From the NCBI RefSeq assembly GCF_001816145.1, contig NZ_MDZB01000074.1, positions 166,114 to 230,113 of the forward strand: DNA of 64,000 bases, read 5' to 3'. Position 1 is the first letter of the stretch. The number at the start of each line of letters is the position of its first letter. The notes below the pieces were generated by a model, which made no database searches, was not told the DNA's origin, and was given only the letters and a program-made list of their open reading frames with translations. The DNA comes from Hymenobacter lapidarius (GTDB lineage Bacteria; Bacteroidota; Bacteroidia; Cytophagales; Hymenobacteraceae). Positions 28,118 through 36,816 of this stretch are shown in pieces. Made by a program: the position numbers and the translations under genes.

Positions 28118-28483
28118 ATGGCCTCCAACCTCGATTATCTCAACCCCGCCTTCCTGCCGCTGGAGGACAAAGTAAATGACTTTCTGGAAGCTCAGAAGGA
28201 ACTGAGCCGCGCCAGATTAGCGCTCAAAAACGCCCTGCTACCTCATCACCAACAAGCTGCAGCCCCCAGCAGCTACACCCAGGGAGCCGATGAAATCAAG
28301 CAGGAAGCAGAAAGCCTGCAGAAGAAAATAGACCACTTGGAACGCGAAATAATCGGAATGCTGCCCACGCGCAACGAGTGGCTGAAAGTGAACCTGGGCT
28401 ACGGCCCAAGCCGCGTAGGCGCCTGGCACATCCCGGCGCAAGATGGCGCAGCAGAACGGGTTGAGCTGCGCGTGGTGCATTAG
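28118..28483 (+). CDS. Hypothetical coiled-coil protein
   Basis: 121 residues, no family recognised. Charged helical content with heptad-like leucines (KVNDFLEAQKELSRARLALK and ADEIKQEAESLQKKIDHLER), predicted coiled coil, then a beta-like tail ending RVELRVVH. No signal peptide or membrane segment. Codon use resembles neighbours. Palindromic repeat copy B starts 9 bases past its stop, which may serve as its 3' end. Confidence 0.6.
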   Translation: MASNLDYLNPAFLPLEDKVNDFLEAQKELSRARLALKNALLPHHQQAAAPSSYTQGADEIKQEAESLQKKIDHLEREIIGMLPTRNEWLKVNLGYGPSRVGAWHIPAQDGAAERVELRVVH

Positions 28484-28491
28484 GAGCCTCT

Positions 28492-28578
28492 TGTCATGCT
28501 GAGCGCAGCGAAGCATCCTATCACCGCTGCACAACTTGTTCGGCCCTGATAGAATGCTTTGTTACGCTCAGCATGACA
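28492..28578. repeat. Dispersed palindromic repeat, copy B
   Basis: Left arm TGTCATGCTGAGCGCAGCGA, right arm GCTTTGTTACGCTCAGCATGACA, loop of unrelated sequence. The arms match those of copy C apart from a few changes in the middle. Confidence 0.9.
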
Positions 28579-28895
28579 GCAGTCGTGGTGGTTAGTGACC
28601 TTGACTCGCGTTAAAGCCGTGTATTCCCGCACACTTTCGAATTTGCCCGTAACCGGCCTGAACATTAAAAACGGGTAGTACAACCTAGACGAAGCAGATA
28701 AGACTGTAAAGCGTAACCAACGCCCATCACGCGGTCCTGGTACAACCATTTCAGAAGCACAGTTTTCCGGTGTTGCCCTTCGTAGCCAACGCTTGCCTCG
28801 TCTTTTTGCACTTGTCCGGGGGCTACGAATAATCCTCCGAACCTGCGGGCAATAACTACATGCCCACACCCAGGTAACGCACTGATGCCCAAACG

Positions 28896-28928
28896 GAAAA
28901 AGAGCTGACAGGGAAACCCCGTCAGCTC
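28896..28928 (-). terminator. Minus-strand terminator-like hairpin
   Basis: GAGCTGAC...GTCAGCTC with an inner GGG/CCC pair, followed on the minus strand by TTTTT. It implies a minus-strand transcript entering from the right although no firm gene is there. Confidence 0.6.
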
Positions 28929-28952
28929 TCCATACCAAAACACCTTAAAAAA

Positions 28953-29117
28953 CTATTCTTTCACGTTAGGGCTAACAACAACTGAACCAAAAGATTCCGT
29001 AGCCTTAGAAGAATTTTTCGAACCCCCAGCTTCATACGTTTTGTTCCTGTGCTGGCCGGCGCTGACCGTCGTTAACTGAGGGTGCCATATACGGCCCCGT
29101 AGCCGCCCCAGGGCCAA
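28953..29117 (-). CDS. Possible small protein (uncertain)
   Basis: 54 codons from a TTG at 29115-29117 to a TAG at 28953. The C-terminal part (KNSSKATESFGSVVVSPNVKE) looks protein-like, and a terminator hairpin lies 25 bases beyond the stop. Against it: no ATG or GTG start, overlap of the TTG with the ffh terminator, and no promoter match. No similarity recognised. Confidence 0.2.
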   Translation of the reverse strand: MALGRLRGRIWHPQLTTVSAGQHRNKTYEAGGSKNSSKATESFGSVVVSPNVKE

Positions 29118-29156
29118 GAAAAAACCCAGCCCCCAACGGCTGGGTTTTTTCTTGGC
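29113..29156. terminator. Terminator of ffh
   Basis: 18-bp perfect stem GCCAAGAAAAAACCCAGC and complement around CCCCAACG, giving an A-tract/T-tract hairpin 25 bases past the ffh stop. Confidence 0.85.
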
Positions 29157-29180
29157 CTGGGGGCGGGCGCGCTTAGCGCA

Positions 29181-30539
29181 TCATGCCGCCGGGGCGCCTT
29201 TGCCCATGCCGCCCATCATTTTCTGCATCTGGGCCATGCCGCCTTTGGTCTGGCTCATCTTGTTCATCTGGCGCATCATCTGGCGCATCTGGTCAAACTG
29301 CTTCATCAGCGCATTTACCTGCTGAATGTCGGTGCCAGAGCCTTTGGCCAGGCGGCGCTTACGCGAGGCGTCGAGGATGTCGGGGTTGGCCCGCTCCTTT
29401 TTGGTCATGCTCTTGATGATGGCCTCCACGGGCTTGAAGGCATCGTCGTCGATTTCCACGTCCTTCATGGCCTTGCTCACGCCCGGAATCATACCCATCA
29501 AGTCCTTGATGTTGCCCATCTTCTTGATTTGCTCCAGCTGCGAGAGGAAGTCGTCGAAGTTGAACTGGTTCTTGCGGATTTTGGCGTTGATGCGCTTGGC
29601 TTCGTCCTCGTCGAACTGCATTTGCGCCCGTTCCACCAGCGAAATAACGTCGCCCATGCCCAGGATGCGCTGGGCCATGCGGTCGGGGTAGAACAGGTCC
29701 AGCGCGTCCATTTTCTCGCCCGTCGAGATGAACTTGATGGGCTTCTCCACCACGGCCCGGATGCTGAGGGCCGCACCGCCGCGCGAGTCGCCGTCGAGTT
29801 TGGTGAGCACCACGCCGTCGAACTGCAGCCGGTCGTTGAAGGTCTTGGCGGTGTTCACGGCGTCCTGGCCGGTCATGGAGTCCACCACAAACAGCGTCTC
29901 GCTGGGGTTGATGGCCGCTTTAACGGCTTCAATCTCGCGCATCATCTGCTCGTCCACGGCCAGGCGGCCGGCGGTGTCGATGATGACGACCTTTTTGTTG
30001 TTCTTCTTCGCGTACTCAATGGCGTTGCGCGAAATTTCAACCGGGTTTTTGTTCTCGACTTCCGAGTACACCTCTACCCCAATCTGCTCGCCCAGCACCT
30101 TGAGCTGGTCGATGGCGGCGGGGCGGTACACGTCGCAGGCCACCAGCAGCACCGTGCGGTTTTGCTTCTTGATAAAGTTGGCCAGCTTGCCCGCAAACGT
30201 GGTTTTGCCCGAGCCCTGCAGGCCCGAGAGCAGCACCACCGCCGGCTCGCCCTTGATGACGATGTCCTTCTTTTCGCCGCCCATGAGCGCGGTCAGCTCA
30301 TCGTACACAATTTTGACCATGAGCTGGCCCGGCGACACGGCCGTGAGCACATCGCGGCCCATGGCGGCATCCTTAATGCGGTCGGTTACATCCTTGGCAA
30401 CCTTGTAGTTAACGTCGGCATCAACCAGCGCCCGGCGGATTTCCTTGATGGTGGCCGCAACGTTGATTTCGGAGATGCTGCCCTGGCCCTTGAGGGTCTT
30501 GATGGCCCGGTCGAGCTTGGTTTGGAGGTTGTCAAACAT
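29181..30539 (-). CDS. ffh: Signal recognition particle protein Ffh
   Basis: 452 residues. SRP54-type GTPase that with the 4.5S RNA targets nascent membrane proteins to FtsY. N domain (helical, residues 1-90), G domain with P-loop GLQGSGKTT (106-114), CDVYRPAAIDQL, DTAGRL, TKLDGDSRGGAALS, and the methionine-rich M domain at the end (repeats such as MRQMMRQMNKMSQ and MAQMQKMMGGMGKG), which binds the signal sequence and RNA. All normal in length and order. The mRNA leader contains a short ATCCG tandem repeat. Confidence 0.98.
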   Translation of the reverse strand: MFDNLQTKLDRAIKTLKGQGSISEINVAATIKEIRRALVDADVNYKVAKDVTDRIKDAAMGRDVLTAVSPGQLMVKIVYDELTALMGGEKKDIVIKGEPAVVLLSGLQGSGKTTFAGKLANFIKKQNRTVLLVACDVYRPAAIDQLKVLGEQIGVEVYSEVENKNPVEISRNAIEYAKKNNKKVVIIDTAGRLAVDEQMMREIEAVKAAINPSETLFVVDSMTGQDAVNTAKTFNDRLQFDGVVLTKLDGDSRGGAALSIRAVVEKPIKFISTGEKMDALDLFYPDRMAQRILGMGDVISLVERAQMQFDEDEAKRINAKIRKNQFNFDDFLSQLEQIKKMGNIKDLMGMIPGVSKAMKDVEIDDDAFKPVEAIIKSMTKKERANPDILDASRKRRLAKGSGTDIQQVNALMKQFDQMRQMMRQMNKMSQTKGGMAQMQKMMGGMGKGAPAA

Positions 30540-30543
30540 GTAT

Positions 30544-30580
30544 CACGGATTTAGACGGATTAAGCGGATTTCACGGATTG
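30544..30580. repeat. Tandem CGGATT units in the ffh leader
   Basis: Four roughly 10-base units (CACGGATTTA, GACGGATTAA, GCGGATTT, CACGGATTG) directly upstream of the ffh ATG, between promoter and start. Confidence 0.7.
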
Positions 30581-30622
30581 TGCGGCGGTGGCGTTGCATC
30601 AAATCGGAAAGTTCCGGAACCC

Positions 30623-30655
30623 CAAAAGTAGCCATAAAAGCCCGAAATTCGGCAA
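30623..30655 (-). promoter_or_regulatory. Promoter for ffh
   Basis: Minus-strand TTG (30653-30655), 22-base spacer, TACTTTTG (30623-30630). Gives a leader of about 80 bases that includes the CGGATT units. Confidence 0.5.
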
Positions 30656-30695
30656 AGTATGTACCTTCGCGCCCCCCTCGTCGCCCCCTGCTTTC

Positions 30696-32009
30696 GTGCC
30701 CTCGTCTCGTCCACTGCGCCTGCTCGTTATCACCTACTACTGGCCGCCCTCGGGCGGGGCCGGGGTGCAGCGCTGTCTCAAGTTTGTGAAGCACCTGGGC
30801 AGCTTCGGCGTGGAGGCCACCGTGATAACCGTGGACGCCGCCCAGGCCACCTACCCGGTGCGCGATGAAAGCCTGCTAGCCGAAGTGCCCGCCAGCGTGC
30901 GGGTCATCCGCACGGGCACCACGGAGCCGTTTGAGTCCTATAAAAAGCTGACCGGCCGGGCCGTTCCCTACGGCGGCTTCGCCAACGAGGGCAAGCCCGG
31001 ACTGCTGCAGATGGCGCTGCGCTTCGTGCGCGGCAACCTCTTCATCCCCGACCCGCGCCGTGGCTGGAACCGCCACGCCCTGGCCGCCGTGGAGCGGCTC
31101 CTGGCCACCGGCGAGCAATTTGATGCCGTGCTCACGTCCTCGCCGCCGCATTCCACCCAGCTCATTGGCCTGGAGCTGCAAAAGCGCCACGGCCTGCGCT
31201 GGCTGGCTGATTTGCGCGACCCCTGGACGGACATCTACTACTACAAGGACCTGCACCACACCCCGCTGGCCGCCTGGCTCGATGCGCGCTACGAGCGCCG
31301 GGTGCTAACCCAGGCCGATGCCGTGCTGGTGACTTCGCCCGAAACCAAGCGCCTCTTTCTGGCCAAACTGCCGGATTTGCCCACTCCCAAATTTCACGTG
31401 CTGCCCAACGGGTACGACGAGTCGGACTTCCGGCTGCCCTCGCAGCCCCCCCCCGACTGCCTGCGCATCACGCACACCGGTACCATCACCGAGCTGTACC
31501 ACATCAACCGCCTGCTGGAGGCCGTGGCCGCCTGCGCCAGCCGCCACCCCGACGTGCCGGTGCGCCTGCGCTTTGTGGGCCAGGTGTCGGCCGAGCTGCG
31601 CCGCCAGATTGAAGGGGCGGGCTTGCTGCCCATTACCGAGTTTCTGGCCTTTGTGCCGCACGAGGAGTCGGTGCGGCACCTCATGGCGGCCACAGTCCTG
31701 CTGATGGCCATTCCCGATGTGCCCCGCAATTTCGGTATCCTGCCGGGCAAGGTGTTCGAATATTTGGCCGCCAACAAGCCCATTCTGTGCGTGGGCCCGG
31801 CCGGCTCCGACGCCGACAACCTCCTGCAGGAATGCGCCGCCGGCCACGCCCTCCCCTACGAAGACGTGGGCCTGATGCAGGAAACTCTGGAAGGCCTGGT
31901 GGCGCAGTGGCGCATCAACCCCAACCTCGACTTACCGGTAATCAGCCACGAGCGTTACTCCCGCCAGGCCCTCACCGGACGCCTGGCCGGCATAATTTCG
32001 GCAGGCTGA
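30696..32009 (+). CDS. Glycosyltransferase family 4 (GT-B)
   Basis: 437 residues starting at GTG 30696 (MPSSRPLRLLVITYYWPPSGG). The frame is open further upstream but enters the ffh promoter. GT-B two-domain enzyme: N-terminal donor-side glycine loop PPSGGAGVQRCLKF, FDAVLTSSPPHSTQLIG, WLADLRDPWTDIYYYKD, and in the second Rossmann domain HVLPNGYDESDF, ITHTGTITELYHINRLLEAV and the E-rich sugar-nucleotide motif GKVFEYLAANKPIL. Probably builds surface polysaccharide. First gene of the glycan locus, divergent from ffh. Confidence 0.88.
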   Translation: MPSSRPLRLLVITYYWPPSGGAGVQRCLKFVKHLGSFGVEATVITVDAAQATYPVRDESLLAEVPASVRVIRTGTTEPFESYKKLTGRAVPYGGFANEGKPGLLQMALRFVRGNLFIPDPRRGWNRHALAAVERLLATGEQFDAVLTSSPPHSTQLIGLELQKRHGLRWLADLRDPWTDIYYYKDLHHTPLAAWLDARYERRVLTQADAVLVTSPETKRLFLAKLPDLPTPKFHVLPNGYDESDFRLPSQPPPDCLRITHTGTITELYHINRLLEAVAACASRHPDVPVRLRFVGQVSAELRRQIEGAGLLPITEFLAFVPHEESVRHLMAATVLLMAIPDVPRNFGILPGKVFEYLAANKPILCVGPAGSDADNLLQECAAGHALPYEDVGLMQETLEGLVAQWRINPNLDLPVISHERYSRQALTGRLAGIISAG

Positions 32010-32025
32010 TTGGCGGCGTAAAACC

Positions 32026-32988
32026 TTATTGCGGCGTTGCCGCAGCTCGGGTCGCTTTGCTGCTGGGGTTGGGAAAGCTGAGCCGCTGCAAATCCTGAGC
32101 AAGCCGGGCGCTGAACGCCGCGCTGGCGGTGCGCTGCAGGTGGTTGCCGTCGGTGGTGGCGTAGGGCTGGGCGCTGTAATCGAGGTAGGGTACGGCGTGG
32201 CGGGTGGCCAGGTCGCGCATCAGGGAGTCGAACGCGGGCTGATAATCCTGCTCCAACTTCAACAGGCCGGCGCCTACGGGCAGCCGCACCATTACCACCT
32301 GGCCGTGCTGCTTTAGAAAAGCAACGGTTTGCTGCAGTGCCTGGAGGCGGCCCTGGGAAAAGTGCTGGCTGGCCGCCAGGCGGCGGTAGTCCTGCAGCTT
32401 ACGCGCGATGCGGGTGCGGACCTGCGCGCTGTCAATGCCGATTTTCACTTCGAGCCAGCCATCCGGGTGCAGGCGCTCGGTGGCGGTCGCGTAGTCCAGT
32501 AGCAGGCGGTAGAGCGGCTTGGTTTGAAAGCGGGTGAGGTAGCTCAGGTTCGGATTTTGGCTGACCTGGTCGAGCTGGCCGATGAAGGAATTGTCTTCGG
32601 GATACGTGCCTTCGAACCCGGTCAGGGCCAGCGACCACGGGTCGACGGCCACGATGAACAGGCCGTTTTTTGCCTCCGGGCGCACCTTGCGCTGGATGCT
32701 ACGCAGGTAGGCGGGACCGTAGGGCGAGTGCGTGAGCGTGAAGGAATAATTCAGCCACGGCCCCTCAAACCGGCTGCCCAGCCGCTCAGCCAGCACAGCG
32801 GGCTGAATGCCCTGCGCGGCCCGCGACGTGCCCACAATCAGACTGCCCGCCAATGGGCTGGTGAACCGACCGTAAAAAGCATCGACGTGCCCGCCCAGCA
32901 CCACCGGCCCCAGCAGAGCCAGGCCCAGCAGGCAGGCACCCACCAGCAGCCCCAGGCGAGAAATAAGCCGAAAAATAGCCGATGACAC
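32026..32988 (-). CDS. DltD-like / SGNH-type envelope protein paired with MBOAT
   Basis: 320 residues. One N-terminal membrane anchor (LGLLVGACLLGLALLGPVVL), then a periplasmic domain with IVGTSRAAQGIQP (a serine placed as in the G-T-S/G-D-S block of SGNH/DltD-like hydrolases) and a C-terminal YATTDGNHLQ carrying the Asp/His pair. Such proteins accompany MBOAT acyltransferases and complete O-acylation of exported polymers (family knowledge). Its start lies 8 bases past the stop of the MBOAT gene, hence co-transcription. Overall similarity is weak, so the DltD comparison is an inference from motifs and context. Confidence 0.65.
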   Translation of the reverse strand: MSSAIFRLISRLGLLVGACLLGLALLGPVVLGGHVDAFYGRFTSPLAGSLIVGTSRAAQGIQPAVLAERLGSRFEGPWLNYSFTLTHSPYGPAYLRSIQRKVRPEAKNGLFIVAVDPWSLALTGFEGTYPEDNSFIGQLDQVSQNPNLSYLTRFQTKPLYRLLLDYATATERLHPDGWLEVKIGIDSAQVRTRIARKLQDYRRLAASQHFSQGRLQALQQTVAFLKQHGQVVMVRLPVGAGLLKLEQDYQPAFDSLMRDLATRHAVPYLDYSAQPYATTDGNHLQRTASAAFSARLAQDLQRLSFPNPSSKATRAAATPQ

Positions 32989-32996
32989 TGCGCGAA

Positions 32997-34466
32997 TCAG
33001 AATTGAAAGTAGATGAATGAGGTGCTATTGAAAATACCCAGGTACAGAATCAACAGGCACAGCCCGGCGTATCCCACCCAGCGCACCCCCGCCGGCCGGG
33101 CCGCCACCCAGGCCTGCAGGCTGCGCTCACGGCCGATGTACTCCACCCCAAGCATGAGCAGGACGCCGAAGGCCGCCACGGCCAGCTCGGGGCGGTAGTG
33201 CTGCGAAAACTCCAGCAGCAGCCCGGCCGTTTTCTGGCTGCTCAGGTCCCACCCGCTCAGCAGGTGCTGGCTGATGAAGACGGCATCGCCGAGACTATTG
33301 GCCCGGAAGAATATCCAAGCGTAGGCCACCAGCCCAAACGTGACCAGCACTCCCAGGCCCCGGCGCAGCCGCGGGTGCGCGGCCAGCCCCGTGGCCTGGG
33401 CCAGCTGCTGGCGCAGGGGCCGGGCCCAGGTACTGGCCACCAGGTACAGCCCGTGCAGGCCGCCCCAGACCAGAAACGTCCAGTTGGCGCCGTGCCAGAG
33501 GCCGCTAATGAGGAACACGGCCAGCAGGTTACCATAGGCCCGCGCGGGCTGGACCCGGCTGCCCCCCAGCGGAATATACACGTAGTCCCGGAACCAGTTG
33601 GAGAGCGAAATGTGCCAGCGCCGCCAGAACTCGGGCACCGAAGCCGACAAGTAGGGCTGCCGGAAGTTGAGGTTAAAATCGAAGCCCAGCACCCGCGCCG
33701 CCCCCCGAGCCATGTCGGTGTAGCCGGAAAAGTCCCCGTAAATCTGAAAGGTGAACGCCAGCGTAGCCAGCACCAGCAGGGGCCCTTCGGGGTGTTGCCG
33801 GGGGTCATTATAAATGGGATTGACGAACGCGGCCAGCCGGTCGGCTACCACTACTTTCTTGAACAGGCCCCAGGCCATGAGCCGCAGGCCGCTCACGATG
33901 CGCGCATAATCGAACGCGTGCGTGCGCCGGTACTGAGGCAGCATGTGCCCCCCGCGCTCAATGGGCCCGGCCACCAGCTGCGGGAAGAAGGCCACAAACA
34001 AGGCGAAACGGCCCAGATTCCGCTCGGCTTCCAGCCGGCCCTGGTACACATCAATGATGTAGCCCACGGACTGAAACGTGTAGAACGAGACGCCCACCGG
34101 CAGCAGCAGCTCAAATGCCGGAATGGCCGCATGCGGCAGGTTCAGGGTGCCGGCCAACTGCAAGGCTGCGTCCCGGAAAAAATTGAAGTACTTGAAAACG
34201 AACAAGGTGCCCAGGTTGCTCACCAGGCTCAGGTACAGGTAGGGCCGGCGCTCGCGCTTGGTGGCCAGCTGGCCCATGCGGTAGCCGCTGTAATAATCGA
34301 CGAGGGTGGTGCCCAGCAGCAGCAGGGCGTAGGCCGCCCGCCAGCTCATGTAGAAGTAGTAGCTGGCCAGCAGCAGCAGGGCGCCGCGCCACCGGGGCGG
34401 CAGGCCATAATAGAGCCCGACGACCACCGGGAAAAAGACCAGGAAATGAAGGGAATTGAATAGCAT
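32997..34466 (-). CDS. MBOAT-family O-acyltransferase (AlgI-like)
   Basis: 489 residues from the ATG at 34464-34466 (MLFNSLHFLVFFPVVV); longer frames are not supported. Polytopic membrane-bound O-acyltransferase of the AlgI/DltB branch: FQSVGYIIDVYQG, LVAGPIERGGHMLPQ, DFSGYTDMARGAARVLGF, PEFWRRWHISLSNWFRDYVY and the invariant active-site His in LISGLWHGANWTFLVWG. Transfers acyl (usually acetyl) groups across the inner membrane onto exported glycans. Forms an operon with the DltD-like gene and is divergent from pseB, pointing to O-acetylation of the glycan made by this locus. Confidence 0.92.
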   Translation of the reverse strand: MLFNSLHFLVFFPVVVGLYYGLPPRWRGALLLLASYYFYMSWRAAYALLLLGTTLVDYYSGYRMGQLATKRERRPYLYLSLVSNLGTLFVFKYFNFFRDAALQLAGTLNLPHAAIPAFELLLPVGVSFYTFQSVGYIIDVYQGRLEAERNLGRFALFVAFFPQLVAGPIERGGHMLPQYRRTHAFDYARIVSGLRLMAWGLFKKVVVADRLAAFVNPIYNDPRQHPEGPLLVLATLAFTFQIYGDFSGYTDMARGAARVLGFDFNLNFRQPYLSASVPEFWRRWHISLSNWFRDYVYIPLGGSRVQPARAYGNLLAVFLISGLWHGANWTFLVWGGLHGLYLVASTWARPLRQQLAQATGLAAHPRLRRGLGVLVTFGLVAYAWIFFRANSLGDAVFISQHLLSGWDLSSQKTAGLLLEFSQHYRPELAVAAFGVLLMLGVEYIGRERSLQAWVAARPAGVRWVGYAGLCLLILYLGIFNSTSFIYFQF

Positions 34467-34548
34467 TCGCAACGCGGCAGGTGCTCCGCCGGCCAAAGGT
34501 CGGGAATGGAGCGTGGACTCGCAGCGCCCCCGCTACATTCCTGCAAAC

Positions 34549-34556
34549 TACTTTTG
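34549..34556 (+). promoter_or_regulatory. Promoter -7 element for the pse operon
   Basis: TACTTTTG, full TAnnTTTG match, 27 bases before the pseB ATG. Confidence 0.5.
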
Positions 34557-34583
34557 TGGTTCTATTTCGGCTTTTCTTTTTTC

Positions 34584-35603
34584 ATGGCTCTCGACCTCAA
34601 TCACAAATCCATCCTCGTCACCGGGGGCACCGGCTCCTTTGGCAAGCAATTCGTGCGTACTGTTTTCGAAAAATTCCCGCAGGTGAAGCGCCTGGTGGTG
34701 TTTTCGCGCGATGAGCTGAAGCAGTATGAGATGAGCCAGGAGTTTTCGCCGCAACAGTACCCGGCCATCCGCTACTTCATCGGCGATGTGCGCGACAGCG
34801 AGCGGCTACACCGCGCCTGCGAGGGCATCGACATCGTGATTCACGCCGCCGCCCTCAAGCAGGTGCCCGCCGCCGAATACAACCCGATGGAGTGCATCAA
34901 AACCAATATTTTCGGGGCCGAGAACGTCATCAACGCCGCCCTCGACTGCGGCGTAAAAGAGGTGGTGGCCCTGAGCACCGACAAAGCCGCCGCGCCCATC
35001 AACCTCTACGGCGCCACCAAGCTCTGCTCCGACAAGCTGTTTGTGGCGGCCAACAACATGAAGGGCGCGCGCGACCTGCGCTTTTCGGTGGTGCGCTACG
35101 GCAACGTAATTGGCTCGCGCGGCTCGGTGGTACCGTTCTTCATGCAGCAGCGCCACACCGGCGTGCTGCCCATCACCCACCCCGACATGACGCGCTTCAA
35201 CATCTCGCTGGAGGAAGGCGTGGATTTGGTGCTTTATGCGCTGGAGCACGCGTGGGGCGGCGAAATCTTTGTGCCTAAAATCCCGAGCTACAAAATCACG
35301 GAAGTGGCCCGCGCCATTGGGCCGGAGTGCGAGCAGAAGATTGTGGGTATCCGCCCCGGCGAGAAGCTGCACGAAGCCATGATAACGGAAACCGACGCGC
35401 TGAGCACCGTCGAACTGGACCGCTACTACGTCATCCTGCCCTCGATGCCCACCTGGGACGTGGATAAGTTCGTGAGCCATTTCAACGGCCAGCGCGTGCC
35501 ACTGGGCTTCCAGTACGACTCGGCCAACAACGCGGAGTGGCTGGATGCCGAACAGATTCGGGAAGAAATCCGGCTGCACGTCGACGCTGACTTTGAGGCC
35601 TAA
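34584..35603 (+). CDS. pseB: UDP-N-acetylglucosamine 4,6-dehydratase (inverting)
   Basis: 339 residues from the ATG at 34584 (MALDLNHKSILVTGG). First enzyme of pseudaminic acid synthesis: converts UDP-GlcNAc to UDP-2-acetamido-2,6-dideoxy-L-arabino-4-hexulose. Short extended SDR: NAD loop TGGTGSFG (13-20), STDKAA with Thr132/Asp133/Lys134 that serve as catalytic residues in the C5-inverting FlaA1/PseB group, and Y142-GAT-K146. The TDK triplet separates it from CapD-type long membrane dehydratases. 16 bases separate its stop from pseC. Confidence 0.94.
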   Translation: MALDLNHKSILVTGGTGSFGKQFVRTVFEKFPQVKRLVVFSRDELKQYEMSQEFSPQQYPAIRYFIGDVRDSERLHRACEGIDIVIHAAALKQVPAAEYNPMECIKTNIFGAENVINAALDCGVKEVVALSTDKAAAPINLYGATKLCSDKLFVAANNMKGARDLRFSVVRYGNVIGSRGSVVPFFMQQRHTGVLPITHPDMTRFNISLEEGVDLVLYALEHAWGGEIFVPKIPSYKITEVARAIGPECEQKIVGIRPGEKLHEAMITETDALSTVELDRYYVILPSMPTWDVDKFVSHFNGQRVPLGFQYDSANNAEWLDAEQIREEIRLHVDADFEA

Positions 35604-35619
35604 AACCGACACCCGTTCC

Positions 35620-36810
35620 ATGTCCGAAACTGCCTTTCAGCCCACTCGCCCCCTGCCCTACGGCCGCCAAAACATCACCGACGCCGACGTGGCCGCGGTG
35701 ACGGCAGCATTGCAGGCCGATTTTCTGACGCAGGGGCCGGCGGTGGCCGCGTTTGAAAAGCAGTTTGCCGCCTACGTGGGCGCCCGGTATGCGGTGGCGG
35801 TGAGCAACGGCACGGCGGCGCTGCACCTATGCGCGCTGGCGTTGGATGTGCAGCCGGGCCAGCGGGTTATCACCACGCCGCTCACCTTTGCGGCGTCGGC
35901 CAACTGCGTGCGCTACTGCGGCGGTGAGGTGCAGTTTGCCGACATTGACCCGGCCACGGGTTTGATTGATTTGGCAAAGGTCCGGACCTTGCTCGAAGCC
36001 CACCCCAAGGGCCATTTCGCGGGCCTGATTCCCGTCGATTTCGCCGGGCTGGCCGTGGACTTGGAAGCGGCCCGGCAACTGGCCGACGAGTTTGGCCTTT
36101 GGATAATTGAGGACTCCTGCCATTCCCCCGGCGGCTTTTTTATCGATTCTAACGGCCAGGAGCAGCAGTGCGGCAACGGCCGCTTTGCCGATTTGGCCAT
36201 CTTCAGCTTTCATCCTGTCAAGCACATCGCCACGGGCGAGGGCGGCATGATTACCACCAACGACGAGCAGCTGTTCCAGCGCCTGCTGCGCCTGCGCACC
36301 CATGGCATTACCCGCGACCCGGCCGACCTCATCCGCGAGTCGGAAGGCGGCTGGTACATGGAAATGCAGGAGCTGGGCTACAACTACCGCCTGGCCGACC
36401 TGAACTGCGCCCTGGGCCTGAGCCAGCTCGCCCGCGCCGACCAGGGCCTGGCCCGCCGCCGCGCCCTGGCCGCCCGCTACGACGCCGCCTTCGCCCACGC
36501 CGCCGGCGTGCAAATACTGGCCCCCGGCCGCCCCGGCCACGCCTACCACCTCTACGTCATCGAAGTAGCCGACCGCAAGGGCCTCTACGACTTCCTCAGA
36601 ACCAGGCAGATTTTTGCGCAGGTGCACTACATTCCGGTGCACCGCATGCCGTATTACGAAGGCCTGGGTTGGAGAGCCGGCGATTTCCCCCTGGCCGAAG
36701 CCTACTACGAGCACTGCCTCAGTATCCCGCTTTTCCCAACGCTCACCGATGAGGAGCAGGACTACGTAGTGGCGTGCATTCAGGAATTTGTAGTTGCCGA
36801 CAAGCAATAA
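35620..36810 (+). CDS. pseC: UDP-4-amino-4,6-dideoxy-N-acetyl-L-altrosamine transaminase
   Basis: 396 residues from the ATG at 35620; the upstream extension overlaps pseB in another frame. PLP fold-type I DegT/DnrJ/EryC1 aminotransferase: YAVAVSNGTAALHL, IIEDSCHSPGG with the PLP-ring Asp165, and the Schiff-base lysine K201 in FSFHPVKHIATGEGG. The second pathway step adds the C4 amino group to the PseB product. Immediate neighbour of pseB, as in most Pse clusters. Repeat copy C follows. Confidence 0.94.
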   Translation: MSETAFQPTRPLPYGRQNITDADVAAVTAALQADFLTQGPAVAAFEKQFAAYVGARYAVAVSNGTAALHLCALALDVQPGQRVITTPLTFAASANCVRYCGGEVQFADIDPATGLIDLAKVRTLLEAHPKGHFAGLIPVDFAGLAVDLEAARQLADEFGLWIIEDSCHSPGGFFIDSNGQEQQCGNGRFADLAIFSFHPVKHIATGEGGMITTNDEQLFQRLLRLRTHGITRDPADLIRESEGGWYMEMQELGYNYRLADLNCALGLSQLARADQGLARRRALAARYDAAFAHAAGVQILAPGRPGHAYHLYVIEVADRKGLYDFLRTRQIFAQVHYIPVHRMPYYEGLGWRAGDFPLAEAYYEHCLSIPLFPTLTDEEQDYVVACIQEFVVADKQ

Positions 36811-36816
36811 AAAACC

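Larger units (their letters stand above)
28484..29180. other. Long intergenic region between the coiled-coil gene and ffh
   Basis: 697 bases, visibly less GC-rich than the genes around it. Holds repeat copy B (28492-28578), an approximately 320-base stretch with minus-strand open frames (28480-28938; 28665-28943) that match no family, a minus-strand hairpin terminator (28896-28928), a possible small minus-strand ORF (28953-29117) and the ffh terminator. Could be the remains of a decayed gene. Confidence 0.5.

Noticed and set aside
28480..28943. Two overlapping minus-strand frames (152 and 92 codons) in the gap before ffh
   Set aside because: No recognisable domain, unusual Cys/Trp content in one, and the frames run through a repeat or a terminator hairpin. 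Recorded only as possible decayed DNA.
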